From Alphaproteobacteria bacterium (GTDB lineage Bacteria; Pseudomonadota; Alphaproteobacteria; Caulobacterales; Maricaulaceae): 64,000 nt of DNA. Of this stretch, positions 1-6,924 are shown one piece after another. Positions within the stretch are counted from its first letter, which is position 1; each line of letters begins with the position of its first letter. The translations under genes and the position numbers were made by a program. Under the pieces are notes generated by a model. That model did no database searches, was not told the origin of the DNA, and was given only the letters and a program-made list of their open reading frames with translations. The DNA lies in NCBI GenBank assembly GCA_016124205.1, contig WGOD01000001.1, forward strand, positions 372,001 through 436,000, given 5' to 3'.

Positions 1-752
1 TTCTCTGCCTCCATGGCGAGCCGAGCTGGGCCTATCTCTACCGCAAGATGATCCCGGTCTTCCGAAAGGCCGGCGGGCGCGTGATCGCGCCGGACTTTCT
101 CGGCTTCGGCCGGTCGGACAAGCCGGTCGACGACGCGGTCTATACCTTCGACTTCCACCGCAATTTCCTGAAAGCCTTCCTCGACCGGATGGACGTTCAA
201 GACGTCTGCCTCGTCTGTCAGGACTGGGGCGGCTTGCTCGGCCTGACCCTGCCGATGGATTATCCGGACCGGTTCACGCGCCTGATCGTGATGAATACCG
301 GCATCGGCGTCGGGATGAATCCGGGGCCGGGATTCCTCGCCTGGCGCGACTATGTCGCGACCAATCCCGAATTCAATGTCGGCGATCTGATGAAGCGCGC
401 CACGCCGATCCTCAACGAGGCGGAAGTCGCGGCCTATCAGGCCCCCTTCCCCGACCCGCGCTATATGGGCGGCGTAAGGCGCTTCCCGGCCCTGGTCCCG
501 ATCGATCCGTCTATGGAAGGCGTCGACACCGGCATGGCGGCGGCGAAATTCTGGAGCCAGGACTGGACGGGCGACAGCTTCATGGCGATCGGCATGCAGG
601 ACCCCGTGCTCGGTCCGCCCGCGATGAAAATGATGCGCAAGATCATCCGGAATTGCCCGGAGCCGATGGAAATCGCCGATGGCGGCCATTTCGTGCAGGA
701 ATGGGGCGAGCCGATCGCCCGGGCGGCGTGCGAGCGGTTCGGGTTGCTGTAG
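1..752 (+). CDS. Haloalkane dehalogenase, HLD-I type (5'-truncated by window edge)
   Basis: An alpha/beta-hydrolase that would cleave carbon-halogen bonds of haloalkanes to an alcohol and halide. The reading frame is open from base 3, so the gene begins before the window; the ATG at 48 is internal, because the codons before it read LCLHGEPSWAYLYRK, a conserved family block. The oxyanion-hole HGEPSW, the nucleophile elbow VCQDWGG (Asp nucleophile followed by the halide-binding Trp), the late acid in GMQDPVLG and the catalytic His in DGGHFVQEWGE are all visible and in order. The pattern HGEP with GMxDxxLG is that of the DhlA/DhmA subfamily rather than epoxide hydrolases. About 250 residues are present of a usual 300. 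Substrate cannot be read from sequence. A palindromic repeat follows the stop directly. Confidence 0.85.
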   Translation, partial: LCLHGEPSWAYLYRKMIPVFRKAGGRVIAPDFLGFGRSDKPVDDAVYTFDFHRNFLKAFLDRMDVQDVCLVCQDWGGLLGLTLPMDYPDRFTRLIVMNTGIGVGMNPGPGFLAWRDYVATNPEFNVGDLMKRATPILNEAEVAAYQAPFPDPRYMGGVRRFPALVPIDPSMEGVDTGMAAAKFWSQDWTGDSFMAIGMQDPVLGPPAMKMMRKIIRNCPEPMEIADGGHFVQEWGEPIARAACERFGLL

Positions 753-753
753 C

Positions 754-822
754 CGTCATCCCGACGAAAGTCGGGATCCAGATTGACGGGCGTTCTGGAT
801 TCCGGCTTCCGCCGGAATGACG
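754..822. repeat. Composite palindromic intergenic repeat (REP-pair/MITE-like)
   Basis: Two hairpins face each other. The left one is ATCCCGAC, a GAAA loop, then GTCGGGAT (758-777). The right one is ATTCCGGC, TTCC, GCCGGAAT (799-818). The outer ends CGTCAT (754-759) and ATGACG (817-822) and the inner ATCCAGA and TCTGGAT are also complementary, so the whole 69 bases form an imperfect palindrome. It has the look of the dispersed intergenic repeats common in proteobacteria. It fills the space between two convergent genes and could act as a bidirectional transcription stop. Confidence 0.7.
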
Positions 823-827
823 CGGTG

Positions 828-1199
828 TCAGATATCCTCGACGACCGCGGTCAGATCACCGCCGGCATCGCCGGTATTCACCACTCCTGCGCGTTCGAGC
901 AGGAGCATGTGAACCGGCCCCTCCTCGACCACGGGGCGATGGCGGACGCCTTTCGGGATCACGGTCATCTCCCCGGGGCCGAGAATCGCCGGGTCGGCAT
1001 TCTCGATCTCGATCCGCAGGCGTCCCTGGGTGACGAGGAAAAGCTCGTCCTCGTGCGCGTGGTGGTGCCAGACGAATTCGCCCTCGGCCTTGGCCAGCTT
1101 CACCTCATAGTCGTCGAGCCGTGCAATGCGCTTCGGCGACCAGGTCTCGGTGAATGTCGCGTGCTTCTCGGCGAGATTGAGGACGGGCGGGGTTTTCAT
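828..1199 (-). CDS. Cupin-domain protein
   Basis: A 123-residue single-domain cupin. The metal-binding motif 1 is visible as WHHHAHEDELFLVTQG (two His, then Glu), and motif 2 as PGEMTVIPKGVRHRP with its His, so it probably binds a divalent metal in a small beta-barrel. The reaction is unknown. The ATG at 1199 overlaps the pdhC stop (TGATG), so it is the last gene of the pyruvate dehydrogenase operon and is likely translated by coupling. Proteins of this type are often annotated as mannose-6-phosphate isomerase-like or dioxygenase-like cupins; the sequence does not favour either. Confidence 0.85.
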   Translation of the reverse strand: MKTPPVLNLAEKHATFTETWSPKRIARLDDYEVKLAKAEGEFVWHHHAHEDELFLVTQGRLRIEIENADPAILGPGEMTVIPKGVRHRPVVEEGPVHMLLLERAGVVNTGDAGGDLTAVVEDI

Positions 1200-2542
1200 C
1201 ACATCAGCAGCGTCATCGGGTCTTCGATGAAACCCTTGAAGGCCGCGATCCAGCCCGCACCGGTCGCGCCATCGACGACGCGGTGATCGCAGGTCAGCGT
1301 CACCGTCATGACGGTCGCCTTGGCGAGCGCGCCGTCGGTGATGACCGGGCGTTCCTCGCCCGCGCCAACTGACAGGATCATGCCCTGCGGCGGGTTGAGG
1401 ATCGAGGCGAAGGACTTGATCCCGAACATGCCGAGATTGGACAGGGAGAAGGTGCCGCCCTGGAATTCCTCGGGCTTCAGCTTGCGCTCGCGGGCGCGGC
1501 TGGCGAGGTCCTTCATCTCCTTCGAGATCTGGACGAGCCCCTTCGCGTCGGCGTCGCGGATGATCGGCGTGATCAGACCGCCCTCGATCGCCACGGCGAC
1601 CGACACGTCGGCATGTTTGTGGCGGGCAATGCGGCCGTCCTCGATCCAGCTTGAATTGGCCTCCGGCACCTGCTTCAGGGCGACGCCGGCGGCCTTGATC
1701 AGGATGTCGTTGACCGAGACCTTCACGCCCTCGGGCGCCTTGTCGTTGATCTGCTTCCTGAACGCCAGCAGCGCGTCGAGGCGGCAATCCACATTCAGCG
1801 GGAAGTGCGGCACGTCGCGGAAGGAGTCCGTCAGGCGCTTCGCCGACACCTTGGTGATGTTATCGGCCTTCTCGATCTCGTAGCGGTCGCGCGCAATCCC
1901 GGCCTTCGCCAGCGGATCGTCAGCATCGACAGCGGCGGCCTGCGGCGCTTCCTTCGCAGCGGACGCCGCGGGTTTTTCCGCGGCGGCGGACTTGGCCGCG
2001 CTGGCGTCGAAGCCCTCGATGTCGCGCTTCACGATGCGGCCGTTCGGGCCGCTGCCCTTGACCGAAGACAGGTCGATCCCGGCCTGCTCTGCCATACGCT
2101 TGGCCAGCGGCGAGGCCTTGATGCGGCCGTCGGCTCTTTCGCCCTTCGAGACGGGCGCTTTCGCGCCCTCCTCAGGACGGGCAGACTTAGGCGCGTCTTC
2201 GGTTTTCTTTTCGGGCTCGGCCGGCGTGTCCTCGCTCTTGGGCGGTTTCGGTGCGTCGGCGCCCTCAGGCTCATAACCGTCCAGCGCGTCCTTGCCCTCG
2301 CCTTCTTCCAGCAACAGCGCGATGACGGCGTTGACCTTCACACCCTCGCTGCCCTCATCGACGAGGATCTTGCCGACCGTGCCTTCGTCGACGGCCTCGA
2401 CTTCCATCGTGGCCTTGTCGGTCTCGATCTCGGCGATCACGTCACCGGAGGAGACGGTGTCGCCCTCCTTCACATGCCATTTCGAGAGCGTGCCCTCCTC
2501 CATCGTGGGAGACAGGGCGGGCATGAGGACTTCAATCGGCAT
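1199..2542 (-). CDS. pdhC: Pyruvate dehydrogenase E2, dihydrolipoyl acetyltransferase
   Basis: The core of the pyruvate dehydrogenase complex; it passes acetyl groups from E1 to CoA via a swinging lipoyl arm. Of 447 residues, 1-80 are a lipoyl domain with the lipoylated Lys43 in [10 protein letters not shown] long Ala/Pro/Glu/Lys linker follows, then a peripheral-subunit-binding domain ([18 protein letters not shown]) and the C-terminal catalytic domain with the [11 protein letters not shown] motif near the end. The start at 2542 ([12 protein letters not shown]) is chosen because an in-frame extension upstream lies over the neighbouring gene and the lipoyl domain begins exactly here. It overlaps the upstream small membrane-protein gene by 11 bases. 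The E3 gene (lpd) is not in this window. Confidence 0.97.
   Translation of the reverse strand: MPIEVLMPALSPTMEEGTLSKWHVKEGDTVSSGDVIAEIETDKATMEVEAVDEGTVGKILVDEGSEGVKVNAVIALLLEEGEGKDALDGYEPEGADAPKPPKSEDTPAEPEKKTEDAPKSARPEEGAKAPVSKGERADGRIKASPLAKRMAEQAGIDLSSVKGSGPNGRIVKRDIEGFDASAAKSAAAEKPAASAAKEAPQAAAVDADDPLAKAGIARDRYEIEKADNITKVSAKRLTDSFRDVPHFPLNVDCRLDALLAFRKQINDKAPEGVKVSVNDILIKAAGVALKQVPEANSSWIEDGRIARHKHADVSVAVAIEGGLITPIIRDADAKGLVQISKEMKDLASRARERKLKPEEFQGGTFSLSNLGMFGIKSFASILNPPQGMILSVGAGEERPVITDGALAKATVMTVTLTCDHRVVDGATGAGWIAAFKGFIEDPMTLLM
2390..2542. repeat. Lipoyl-domain DNA repeat, copy in pdhC
   Basis: These 153 bases encode the first 51 residues of the E2 lipoyl domain and match 4632-4784 in pdhB with about 15 differences by hand count, roughly 90 percent identity. 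Both copies include the lipoyl-lysine codon. The similarity is higher than expected for separately evolving domains and suggests recent duplication or gene conversion inside the operon. Confidence 0.75.
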
Positions 2543-2981
2543 TGCGGCGTTCCTCGGAAGCGGCCTCATCCTCGCCGAGCAGGTTTTCCCAGCGATGGAA
2601 GAAGGTGAGATAGACAAGAGCGAGATAGGTGGCGGCGGAGCCGAGCCACATGACGGTGCGGACTTTCGCATTGAGACCGGAACGCGCGCTGTCGAGCGCG
2701 GTCTGTCCGGCAGGTGACAGGCCCGGATCCATTTCCCATTGCGCGAGCGTTTCCACGAGGCCGCGCTGGAACACGCCGGCGCCGTAGTTGAACTGCATCA
2801 GGAAGAAGAAGATCAGCGTGAAGAAGAGGAAGGAGACGACCTTCAGCGCCCAGTGGGCGCGGATCAGGAAGGCATAGAGTCCGACGACATAGGCCGACAC
2901 GATGGTGAAATAGACGGATATCCCGGCCATCAGGACATTCATAAATTCCACCAGATTGGTGATGACTTCGCCTTCGGTCAT
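2532..2981 (-). CDS. Small integral membrane protein of unknown function
   Basis: A 149-residue protein. Hydrophobic stretches are visible at about residues 18-42, 46-68 and 108-128, so it likely spans the membrane three times. No catalytic motif is recognised. It lies inside the pdh operon, overlapping the GFA-type gene upstream by four bases (ATGA) and the pdhC start downstream by 11 bases, so translation is probably coupled. The overlaps and the clear membrane-protein composition support a real gene. Any link to pyruvate metabolism is only positional. Confidence 0.75.
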   Translation of the reverse strand: MTEGEVITNLVEFMNVLMAGISVYFTIVSAYVVGLYAFLIRAHWALKVVSFLFFTLIFFFLMQFNYGAGVFQRGLVETLAQWEMDPGLSPAGQTALDSARSGLNAKVRTVMWLGSAATYLALVYLTFFHRWENLLGEDEAASEERRNAD

Positions 2982-3379
2982 GCCTGCCCCATCTGCGGAT
3001 TAATGTTGCCGATGCTGGCTTCCCAGTTCGCGCCGTCGAACGGTTCGATCCGGCCCGACAGACCCTGATCGGCGTCGAAACAGCGCAGATTCACCGACCA
3101 GGCATCGGGATGCGAGCGCGGCCGGTAGAAGCTCTTCACCCCGCACGTCTTGCAGAACAGGTGCTGCGCCGTGCCGGTGTTGAAGCGGTAGTCGGTCAGA
3201 TTGTCCTGCCCGCTTTCAAGGTGGAAGTCCGCCTCCGGCACGATGACGTGGATGAAGCCCGTCATGGCGCAGATCGAGCAATTGCACGACAGCGCCGCGA
3301 CCTGATCGGGCAGGTCGGCGGTGAAGCGTACCGCGCCGCAATGACAGCCTCCGTGGCGGGGTTTGGTTTCCACCGTCAC
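2978..3379 (-). CDS. GFA / CENP-V family zinc-binding protein
   Basis: A 133-residue protein of the family named after glutathione-dependent formaldehyde-activating enzyme. The zinc ligands appear as CHCGAV near residues 12-17, CNCSIC in the middle and CKTCGV near residue 77. Most members have no proven enzyme activity. The start is GTG at 3379, four bases after the pdhB stop region, and its own stop overlaps the next ATG (ATGA). It sits between pdhB and pdhC, which is an unusual place for it. Its substrate is unknown. Confidence 0.88.
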   Translation of the reverse strand: MTVETKPRHGGCHCGAVRFTADLPDQVAALSCNCSICAMTGFIHVIVPEADFHLESGQDNLTDYRFNTGTAQHLFCKTCGVKSFYRPRSHPDAWSVNLRCFDADQGLSGRIEPFDGANWEASIGNINPQMGQA

Positions 3380-3383
3380 CTGA

Positions 3384-4784
3384 TCACTCCACGTAGCAGA
3401 CCTGTTTGGCCGCCTTCACGATGTCGTCCTTGCCCGGCAGGGACAGGGCTTCGAGATTGGCGGCATAGGGCAGCGGCACGTCCTTCTGGAAGACGCGGGC
3501 GGGCGGCGCATCGAGATAATCGAACGCCTCGGCCACGACGCGCGCGGCAATTTCCGCGCCGACGCCGTGCTGTCCCCAGCCCTCCTCGGCGCAGACGATG
3601 CGGTTCGTCTTCTTCACGCTCTCGACGATCGTGTCGGTGTCTAGCGGCCTGAGCGTGCGCAAGTCGATCACCTCCGCGTCGATGCCCTGTTCCGCCAGTT
3701 CCTCGGCGGCCTTCAGCGCAAAGCCGACCATGCGCGAATGCGCGGTAATGGTGACGTCGCTGCCCTCGCGGCGGATCTTCGCCTTGCCGATCGGCAGGAC
3801 CCAGTCCTCCATGTCCGGCACGTCGAAGGTCTCGCCATACATCAGCTCGTGTTCGAGGAAGACGACGGGGTTCGGGTCGCGGATCGCGGCCTTCAGGAGG
3901 CCCTTCGCATCGGCGGCATCATAGGGCGCGATGACTTTCAGGCCCGGTACCTGCGCATACCAGGCGGAATAATCCTGGCTGTGCTGCGCGCCGACGCGGC
4001 TGGCCGCGCCATTCGGGCCGCGAAACACCATCGGGCAGCCCATCTGACCGCCGGACATGTAGAGCGTCTTCGCTGCGGAATTGATGATGTGGTCGATCGC
4101 CTGCATGGCGAAGTTGAAGGTCATGAATTCGACGATCGGCTTCAGACCGCCGAAGGCCGCACCGACGCCGAGGCCGGCAAAGCCGTGCTCGGTGATCGGC
4201 GTGTCGACGACGCGTTTCGATCCGAATTCCTGCAGCAGATTGCGGGTGACCTTGTAGGCGCCCTGATACTCGGCGACTTCCTCGCCCATCACGAAAACGG
4301 TCTCGTCGCGGCGCATCTCCTCGGCCATGGCGTCGCGCAGCGCGTCGCGTACGGTGGTCGGGACCATGTCGGTGCCTTCGGGGATTTCGGGATCGCTGGC
4401 GCCGGAGATCACTCCCTGCGGACGCGAGGGCTCATCTGCGTCCTTCGAGGTTTCCGCTTCCTTCGTGTCATCGGAGCCGCCGGACGACGCGCCGGTATCG
4501 GCGCCTTCCGGTTCGTAATTCTCCAGATCGCCGCTTCCCTCGCCTTCTTCGAGCAGAAGCGCGATAGGTGAATTGACCTTCACCCCTTCGGTTCCTTCCT
4601 CGACGAGCAGCTTGCCGACCTTGCCCTCCTCGACGGCCTCGACCTCCATCGTGGCCTTGTCGGTCTCGATCTCGGCGATGACGTCGCCGGAGGAGACGGT
4701 GTCGCCTTCCTTGACCAGCCATTTGGCCAGCGTGCCCTCTTCCATCGTCGGAGACAGGGCGGGCATCAGGACTTCGATAGGCAT
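3384..4784 (-). CDS. pdhB: Pyruvate dehydrogenase E1 beta subunit with N-terminal lipoyl domain
   Basis: Pairs with PdhA to form the thiamine-diphosphate-dependent E1 that decarboxylates pyruvate. Of 466 residues, 1-80 are a lipoyl domain with Lys43 in ETDKATMEV, then an acidic Ser/Asp/Glu linker to about 135. The E1 beta domain follows ([17 protein letters not shown], then the [20 protein letters not shown] helix region and the C-terminal transketolase domain). E1 beta subunits of gammaproteobacteria and Gram-positives lack the lipoyl domain; the fusion is a known alphaproteobacterial feature. The ATG at 4784 overlaps the preceding stop (TGATG). Confidence 0.97.
   Translation of the reverse strand: MPIEVLMPALSPTMEEGTLAKWLVKEGDTVSSGDVIAEIETDKATMEVEAVEEGKVGKLLVEEGTEGVKVNSPIALLLEEGEGSGDLENYEPEGADTGASSGGSDDTKEAETSKDADEPSRPQGVISGASDPEIPEGTDMVPTTVRDALRDAMAEEMRRDETVFVMGEEVAEYQGAYKVTRNLLQEFGSKRVVDTPITEHGFAGLGVGAAFGGLKPIVEFMTFNFAMQAIDHIINSAAKTLYMSGGQMGCPMVFRGPNGAASRVGAQHSQDYSAWYAQVPGLKVIAPYDAADAKGLLKAAIRDPNPVVFLEHELMYGETFDVPDMEDWVLPIGKAKIRREGSDVTITAHSRMVGFALKAAEELAEQGIDAEVIDLRTLRPLDTDTIVESVKKTNRIVCAEEGWGQHGVGAEIAARVVAEAFDYLDAPPARVFQKDVPLPYAANLEALSLPGKDDIVKAAKQVCYVE
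4632..4784. repeat. Lipoyl-domain DNA repeat, copy in pdhB
   Basis: Partner of 2390-2542. It encodes residues 1-51 of PdhB, with the same [19 protein letters not shown] opening and the same lipoyl-lysine context. The two stretches align without gaps. Confidence 0.75.
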
Positions 4785-5182
4785 CAGGCGGTTTCCTTCT
4801 TGAAGGCGAGCGCGTGGTCGCGCATCCGGCCCGCGAATTCGATCAGCGTGTTGAGGGGGCGCATCAGGACTTCGATCCGCACCATGCGGCCGTCATCCCC
4901 GAGCGTGATCTTGTCGATCCCGACGAGGCCCTTGCCGTCCACCGTGCCGGTGAATTCCAGGATGATGTCGTTGCCGTCGATCCATTGCTGGCGGTAGGCG
5001 AAGCCCTCGACGGTATCGATCACGCCCTGCAGGATGTGCATCAGATACGCCTTGTTGGCGGTCGGCTTCCAGACGACGGGCGAATTGAGCTCGCAGCCCT
5101 CGGCGATGATGGAGTCCATCAGCGAGGCGTCGCGCTTGTCGACGGCCTCATGCCATTTGGAGAGGAATTCGGCGGTCGTCAC
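4784..5182 (-). CDS. NTF2/SnoaL-like small protein
   Basis: A 132-residue protein with the alpha-plus-beta cone pattern of NTF2-like folds: an N-terminal helix ([17 protein letters not shown]), a stretch around [14 protein letters not shown], and a series of beta strands ending in [20 protein letters not shown]. Such folds bind small ligands or act as isomerases and hydratases, but no catalytic residues can be assigned. The start is GTG at 5182, three bases after the pdhA stop, and the stop overlaps the pdhB ATG, so it is co-translated between the two E1 subunits. Its function is unknown. Confidence 0.8.
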   Translation of the reverse strand: MTTAEFLSKWHEAVDKRDASLMDSIIAEGCELNSPVVWKPTANKAYLMHILQGVIDTVEGFAYRQQWIDGNDIILEFTGTVDGKGLVGIDKITLGDDGRMVRIEVLMRPLNTLIEFAGRMRDHALAFKKETA

Positions 5183-5185
5183 GGC

Positions 5186-6235
5186 TCAGCTCTCCACCAG
5201 CACGTCGGTGTAAAGCTCGGACGGATCGGGCTCCGGGCTTGCCTTGGAGAAGTCGGCCGAGGCGTTGACGATCTCCTTGATCTCCTTGTCGATCTTTTTC
5301 AGATCCTCCTCGGAGGCATGCTTGCCCTCGGCGATCCACTTCTTCACGCCCTCGATCGGGTCGTGGTGCGAGCGGATGTCGTCGACCTCTTCCCGCGTGC
5401 GGTATTTCGCCGGGTCGGACATGGAGTGGCCGCGATAGCGGTAGGTCTTCATCTCCAGGATGAAGGGGCCGTTGCCTTCCGCGGCGTGCTTGCGGGCTTC
5501 GGCGGCGGCTTCGCGTACCGCGATCACGTCCATGCCGTCGACTTCCTTGCCCGGAATGCCGAAGGACGCGCCGCGCTTGTGCAGATGGGTCTCCGAGGAC
5601 GCGCGCTTCACGCTCGTGCCCATGGCGTACTGGTTGTTCTCGATGATGTAGAGGACGGGCAGGTTCCAGAGCTTCGCCATGTTGAAGCTCTCATAGACCT
5701 GGCCCTGATTGGCCGCGCCATCGCCGAAATAGGTCGCGCAGACCTTGCCATTGTTTTTGTAGAGGTCGGCGAAGGCGAGGCCCGTGCCAATCGATACCTG
5801 CGCGCCGACGATGCCGTGACCGCCGAAGAATTGCTTCTCGCGGCTGAACATGTGCATCGAGCCGCCCTTGCCCTTGGAATATCCGCCGGCGCGGCCCGTC
5901 AGCTCGGCCATCACACCGTTCGGGTCCATGCCACAGGCGAGCATGTGGCCGTGGTCGCGGTATCCGGTGATGACCTGGTCGCCCTCCTCCAGCGCCGCCT
6001 GGACGCCGACGACGACGGCTTCCTGACCGATATAGAGGTGACAGAAGCCCGCGATCAGACCCATGCCGTAAAGCTGGCCGGCCTTCTCCTCAAAACGCCG
6101 GATCAACAGCATGTCGCGGTAATAGGTGAGCAGCTGGTCCTTGGTGACCTTGGCTTTCGGCCCGACTGCCGGTTTCGTTGCGGTGGTCGCGGTGCGGCCG
6201 GTCTTGCCAGCCGAAGCCTTCTTCGTCGCCATCAT
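5186..6235 (-). CDS. pdhA: Pyruvate dehydrogenase E1 alpha subunit
   Basis: Thiamine-diphosphate-binding subunit of E1. Of 349 residues, the first 30 are a basic Ala/Lys/Thr-rich tail; the dehydrogenase domain starts near LLTYYRDMLLIRRFEE. The ThDP/metal motif runs from GDG at 171-173 to NN at 200-201. The phosphorylation-loop region YRYRGHSMSDP is also present. Two ATGs in tandem (6235 and 6232) could start it. It is the first gene of the operon; a promoter-like sequence and a hairpin lie just upstream. PdhA, the NTF2-like protein and PdhB follow with gaps of three bases or overlaps. Confidence 0.97.
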   Translation of the reverse strand: MMATKKASAGKTGRTATTATKPAVGPKAKVTKDQLLTYYRDMLLIRRFEEKAGQLYGMGLIAGFCHLYIGQEAVVVGVQAALEEGDQVITGYRDHGHMLACGMDPNGVMAELTGRAGGYSKGKGGSMHMFSREKQFFGGHGIVGAQVSIGTGLAFADLYKNNGKVCATYFGDGAANQGQVYESFNMAKLWNLPVLYIIENNQYAMGTSVKRASSETHLHKRGASFGIPGKEVDGMDVIAVREAAAEARKHAAEGNGPFILEMKTYRYRGHSMSDPAKYRTREEVDDIRSHHDPIEGVKKWIAEGKHASEEDLKKIDKEIKEIVNASADFSKASPEPDPSELYTDVLVES

Positions 6236-6241
6236 TTCACA

Positions 6242-6261
6242 CGCGAAGTATTTCCTTCGCG
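6242..6261 (-). promoter_or_regulatory. Leader hairpin over the pdhA ribosome binding region
   Basis: On the transcribed strand CGCGAAG pairs with CTTCGCG around a six-base loop, and the only purine-rich ribosome-binding candidate (AAGGAAA) lies partly in the stem and loop. The hairpin ends six bases before the first ATG. It could control initiation of pdhA translation. This is an inference from base pairing only. Confidence 0.4.
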
Positions 6262-6283
6262 CTCCCTTGCACGTTGATCGGGC

Positions 6284-6311
6284 CTTATCAGACCTCGCAC
6301 TGCAACAGCAA
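6284..6311 (-). promoter_or_regulatory. Candidate sigma-70-type promoter for the pdh operon
   Basis: TTGCTG (6306-6311 on the complement) and GATAAG (6284-6289) are separated by 16 bases and lie about 50 bases before pdhA. They match the consensus moderately. No other promoter-like pair is obvious in the short ftsB-pdhA spacer. Confidence 0.35.
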
Positions 6312-6328
6312 GGGATTGATGCCGGATT

Positions 6329-6634
6329 CTAGCGTTCGGCGGGGGTGTCGAGGCGGACGATGAAGTCGCGCGGATGGGCAACATTCAGGATGCTGCGCGC
6401 ACGCTCCTCGACATAGTCGAGATCGAGACTGTCGGAGCGCAGTCGCAGCGCCGTGGCTTCCAGCGACTCGCGTTCGGCGACCGTGGCCGCCAGCTCGACT
6501 TCCGTCTCGGCGATGCGGTTCTTCACGACGATCCAGTTCAATATGCCCTGCTCGCCATTCATCGCGTGATAGCCGAAATAGGTGATCAGGCCCGCGAAGA
6601 GGACGGTCGGCACAAGTCGCTTCAGGAAGTCCAT
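6329..6634 (-). CDS. ftsB: FtsB/DivIC family septum formation protein
   Basis: A 101-residue bitopic membrane protein of the division machinery, expected to join FtsL and FtsQ in activating septal wall synthesis. It has a short cytoplasmic start, one transmembrane segment (about residues 8-24), then a coiled-coil region (VKNRIAETEVELAATVAERE) and the family ending LDLDYVEERARSILNVAHP. Length and layout fit FtsB/DivIC. It lies between eno-side genes and pdhA in many alphaproteobacteria. The space after pdhA's promoter is about 20 bases, so pdhA could also receive read-through from here. Confidence 0.88.
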   Translation of the reverse strand: MDFLKRLVPTVLFAGLITYFGYHAMNGEQGILNWIVVKNRIAETEVELAATVAERESLEATALRLRSDSLDLDYVEERARSILNVAHPRDFIVRLDTPAER

Positions 6635-6753
6635 CGTGATCTCACCCCATCCATGCCGCGCCTGTTTTCAGGTCTTCGGCTTCGATGGGGAGAGTAAAAA
6701 CGATCAGCGTGAATCAAGGGTTACCGAGGCGGCATCCTTCGAGGGCTTTCATG

Positions 6754-6777
6754 GGGTCCCCGTGAAGACGGGGACCC
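6754..6777. repeat. Palindromic repeat hairpin
   Basis: GGGTCCCCGT and ACGGGGACCC form a perfect 10-base stem around GAAG. It belongs to the 290-base gene-free spacer 6635-6924, which otherwise holds only further hairpin repeats. Confidence 0.6.
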
Positions 6778-6799
6778 GAAGCCTGCACGCGGTTTCGGA

Positions 6800-6817
6800 T
6801 TCCCGCTTTCGCGGGAA
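6800..6817. repeat. Palindromic repeat hairpin
   Basis: TTCCCGC and GCGGGAA form a seven-base stem with a TTTC loop. With the preceding hairpin at 6754-6777 it resembles the two-arm element at 754-822. Confidence 0.55.
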
Positions 6818-6834
6818 CCCCGGTCTGATTCATT

Positions 6835-6884
6835 CTCCTCAGGACAGGCTTTTTGCACAGCACTTTATCGCCAGTCCTGAGGAG
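6835..6884. repeat. Inverted repeat, CTCCTCAGGAC type intergenic element
   Basis: CTCCTCAGGAC (6835-6845) and GTCCTGAGGAG (6874-6884) are perfect 11-base inverted repeats around 28 bases. The second arm runs on into a GTCTCGAAGG stretch near 6898. Elements with these arms are dispersed in several alphaproteobacterial genomes (from memory). It may end transcription of the LysM gene, whose stop lies 41 bases away. Confidence 0.55.
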
Positions 6885-6924
6885 GGCCTTCAGTCCCGTC
6901 TCGAAGGGCGGCGATATCCGCCCC

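Noticed and set aside
754-822. CRISPR-like repeat unit
   Set aside because: There is a single element with internal symmetry and no regularly spaced copies or cas genes.
783-1286. A 167-codon plus-strand frame starting in the palindromic repeat
   Set aside because: Antisense to the cupin and pdhC; it starts inside a repeat and shows no domain.
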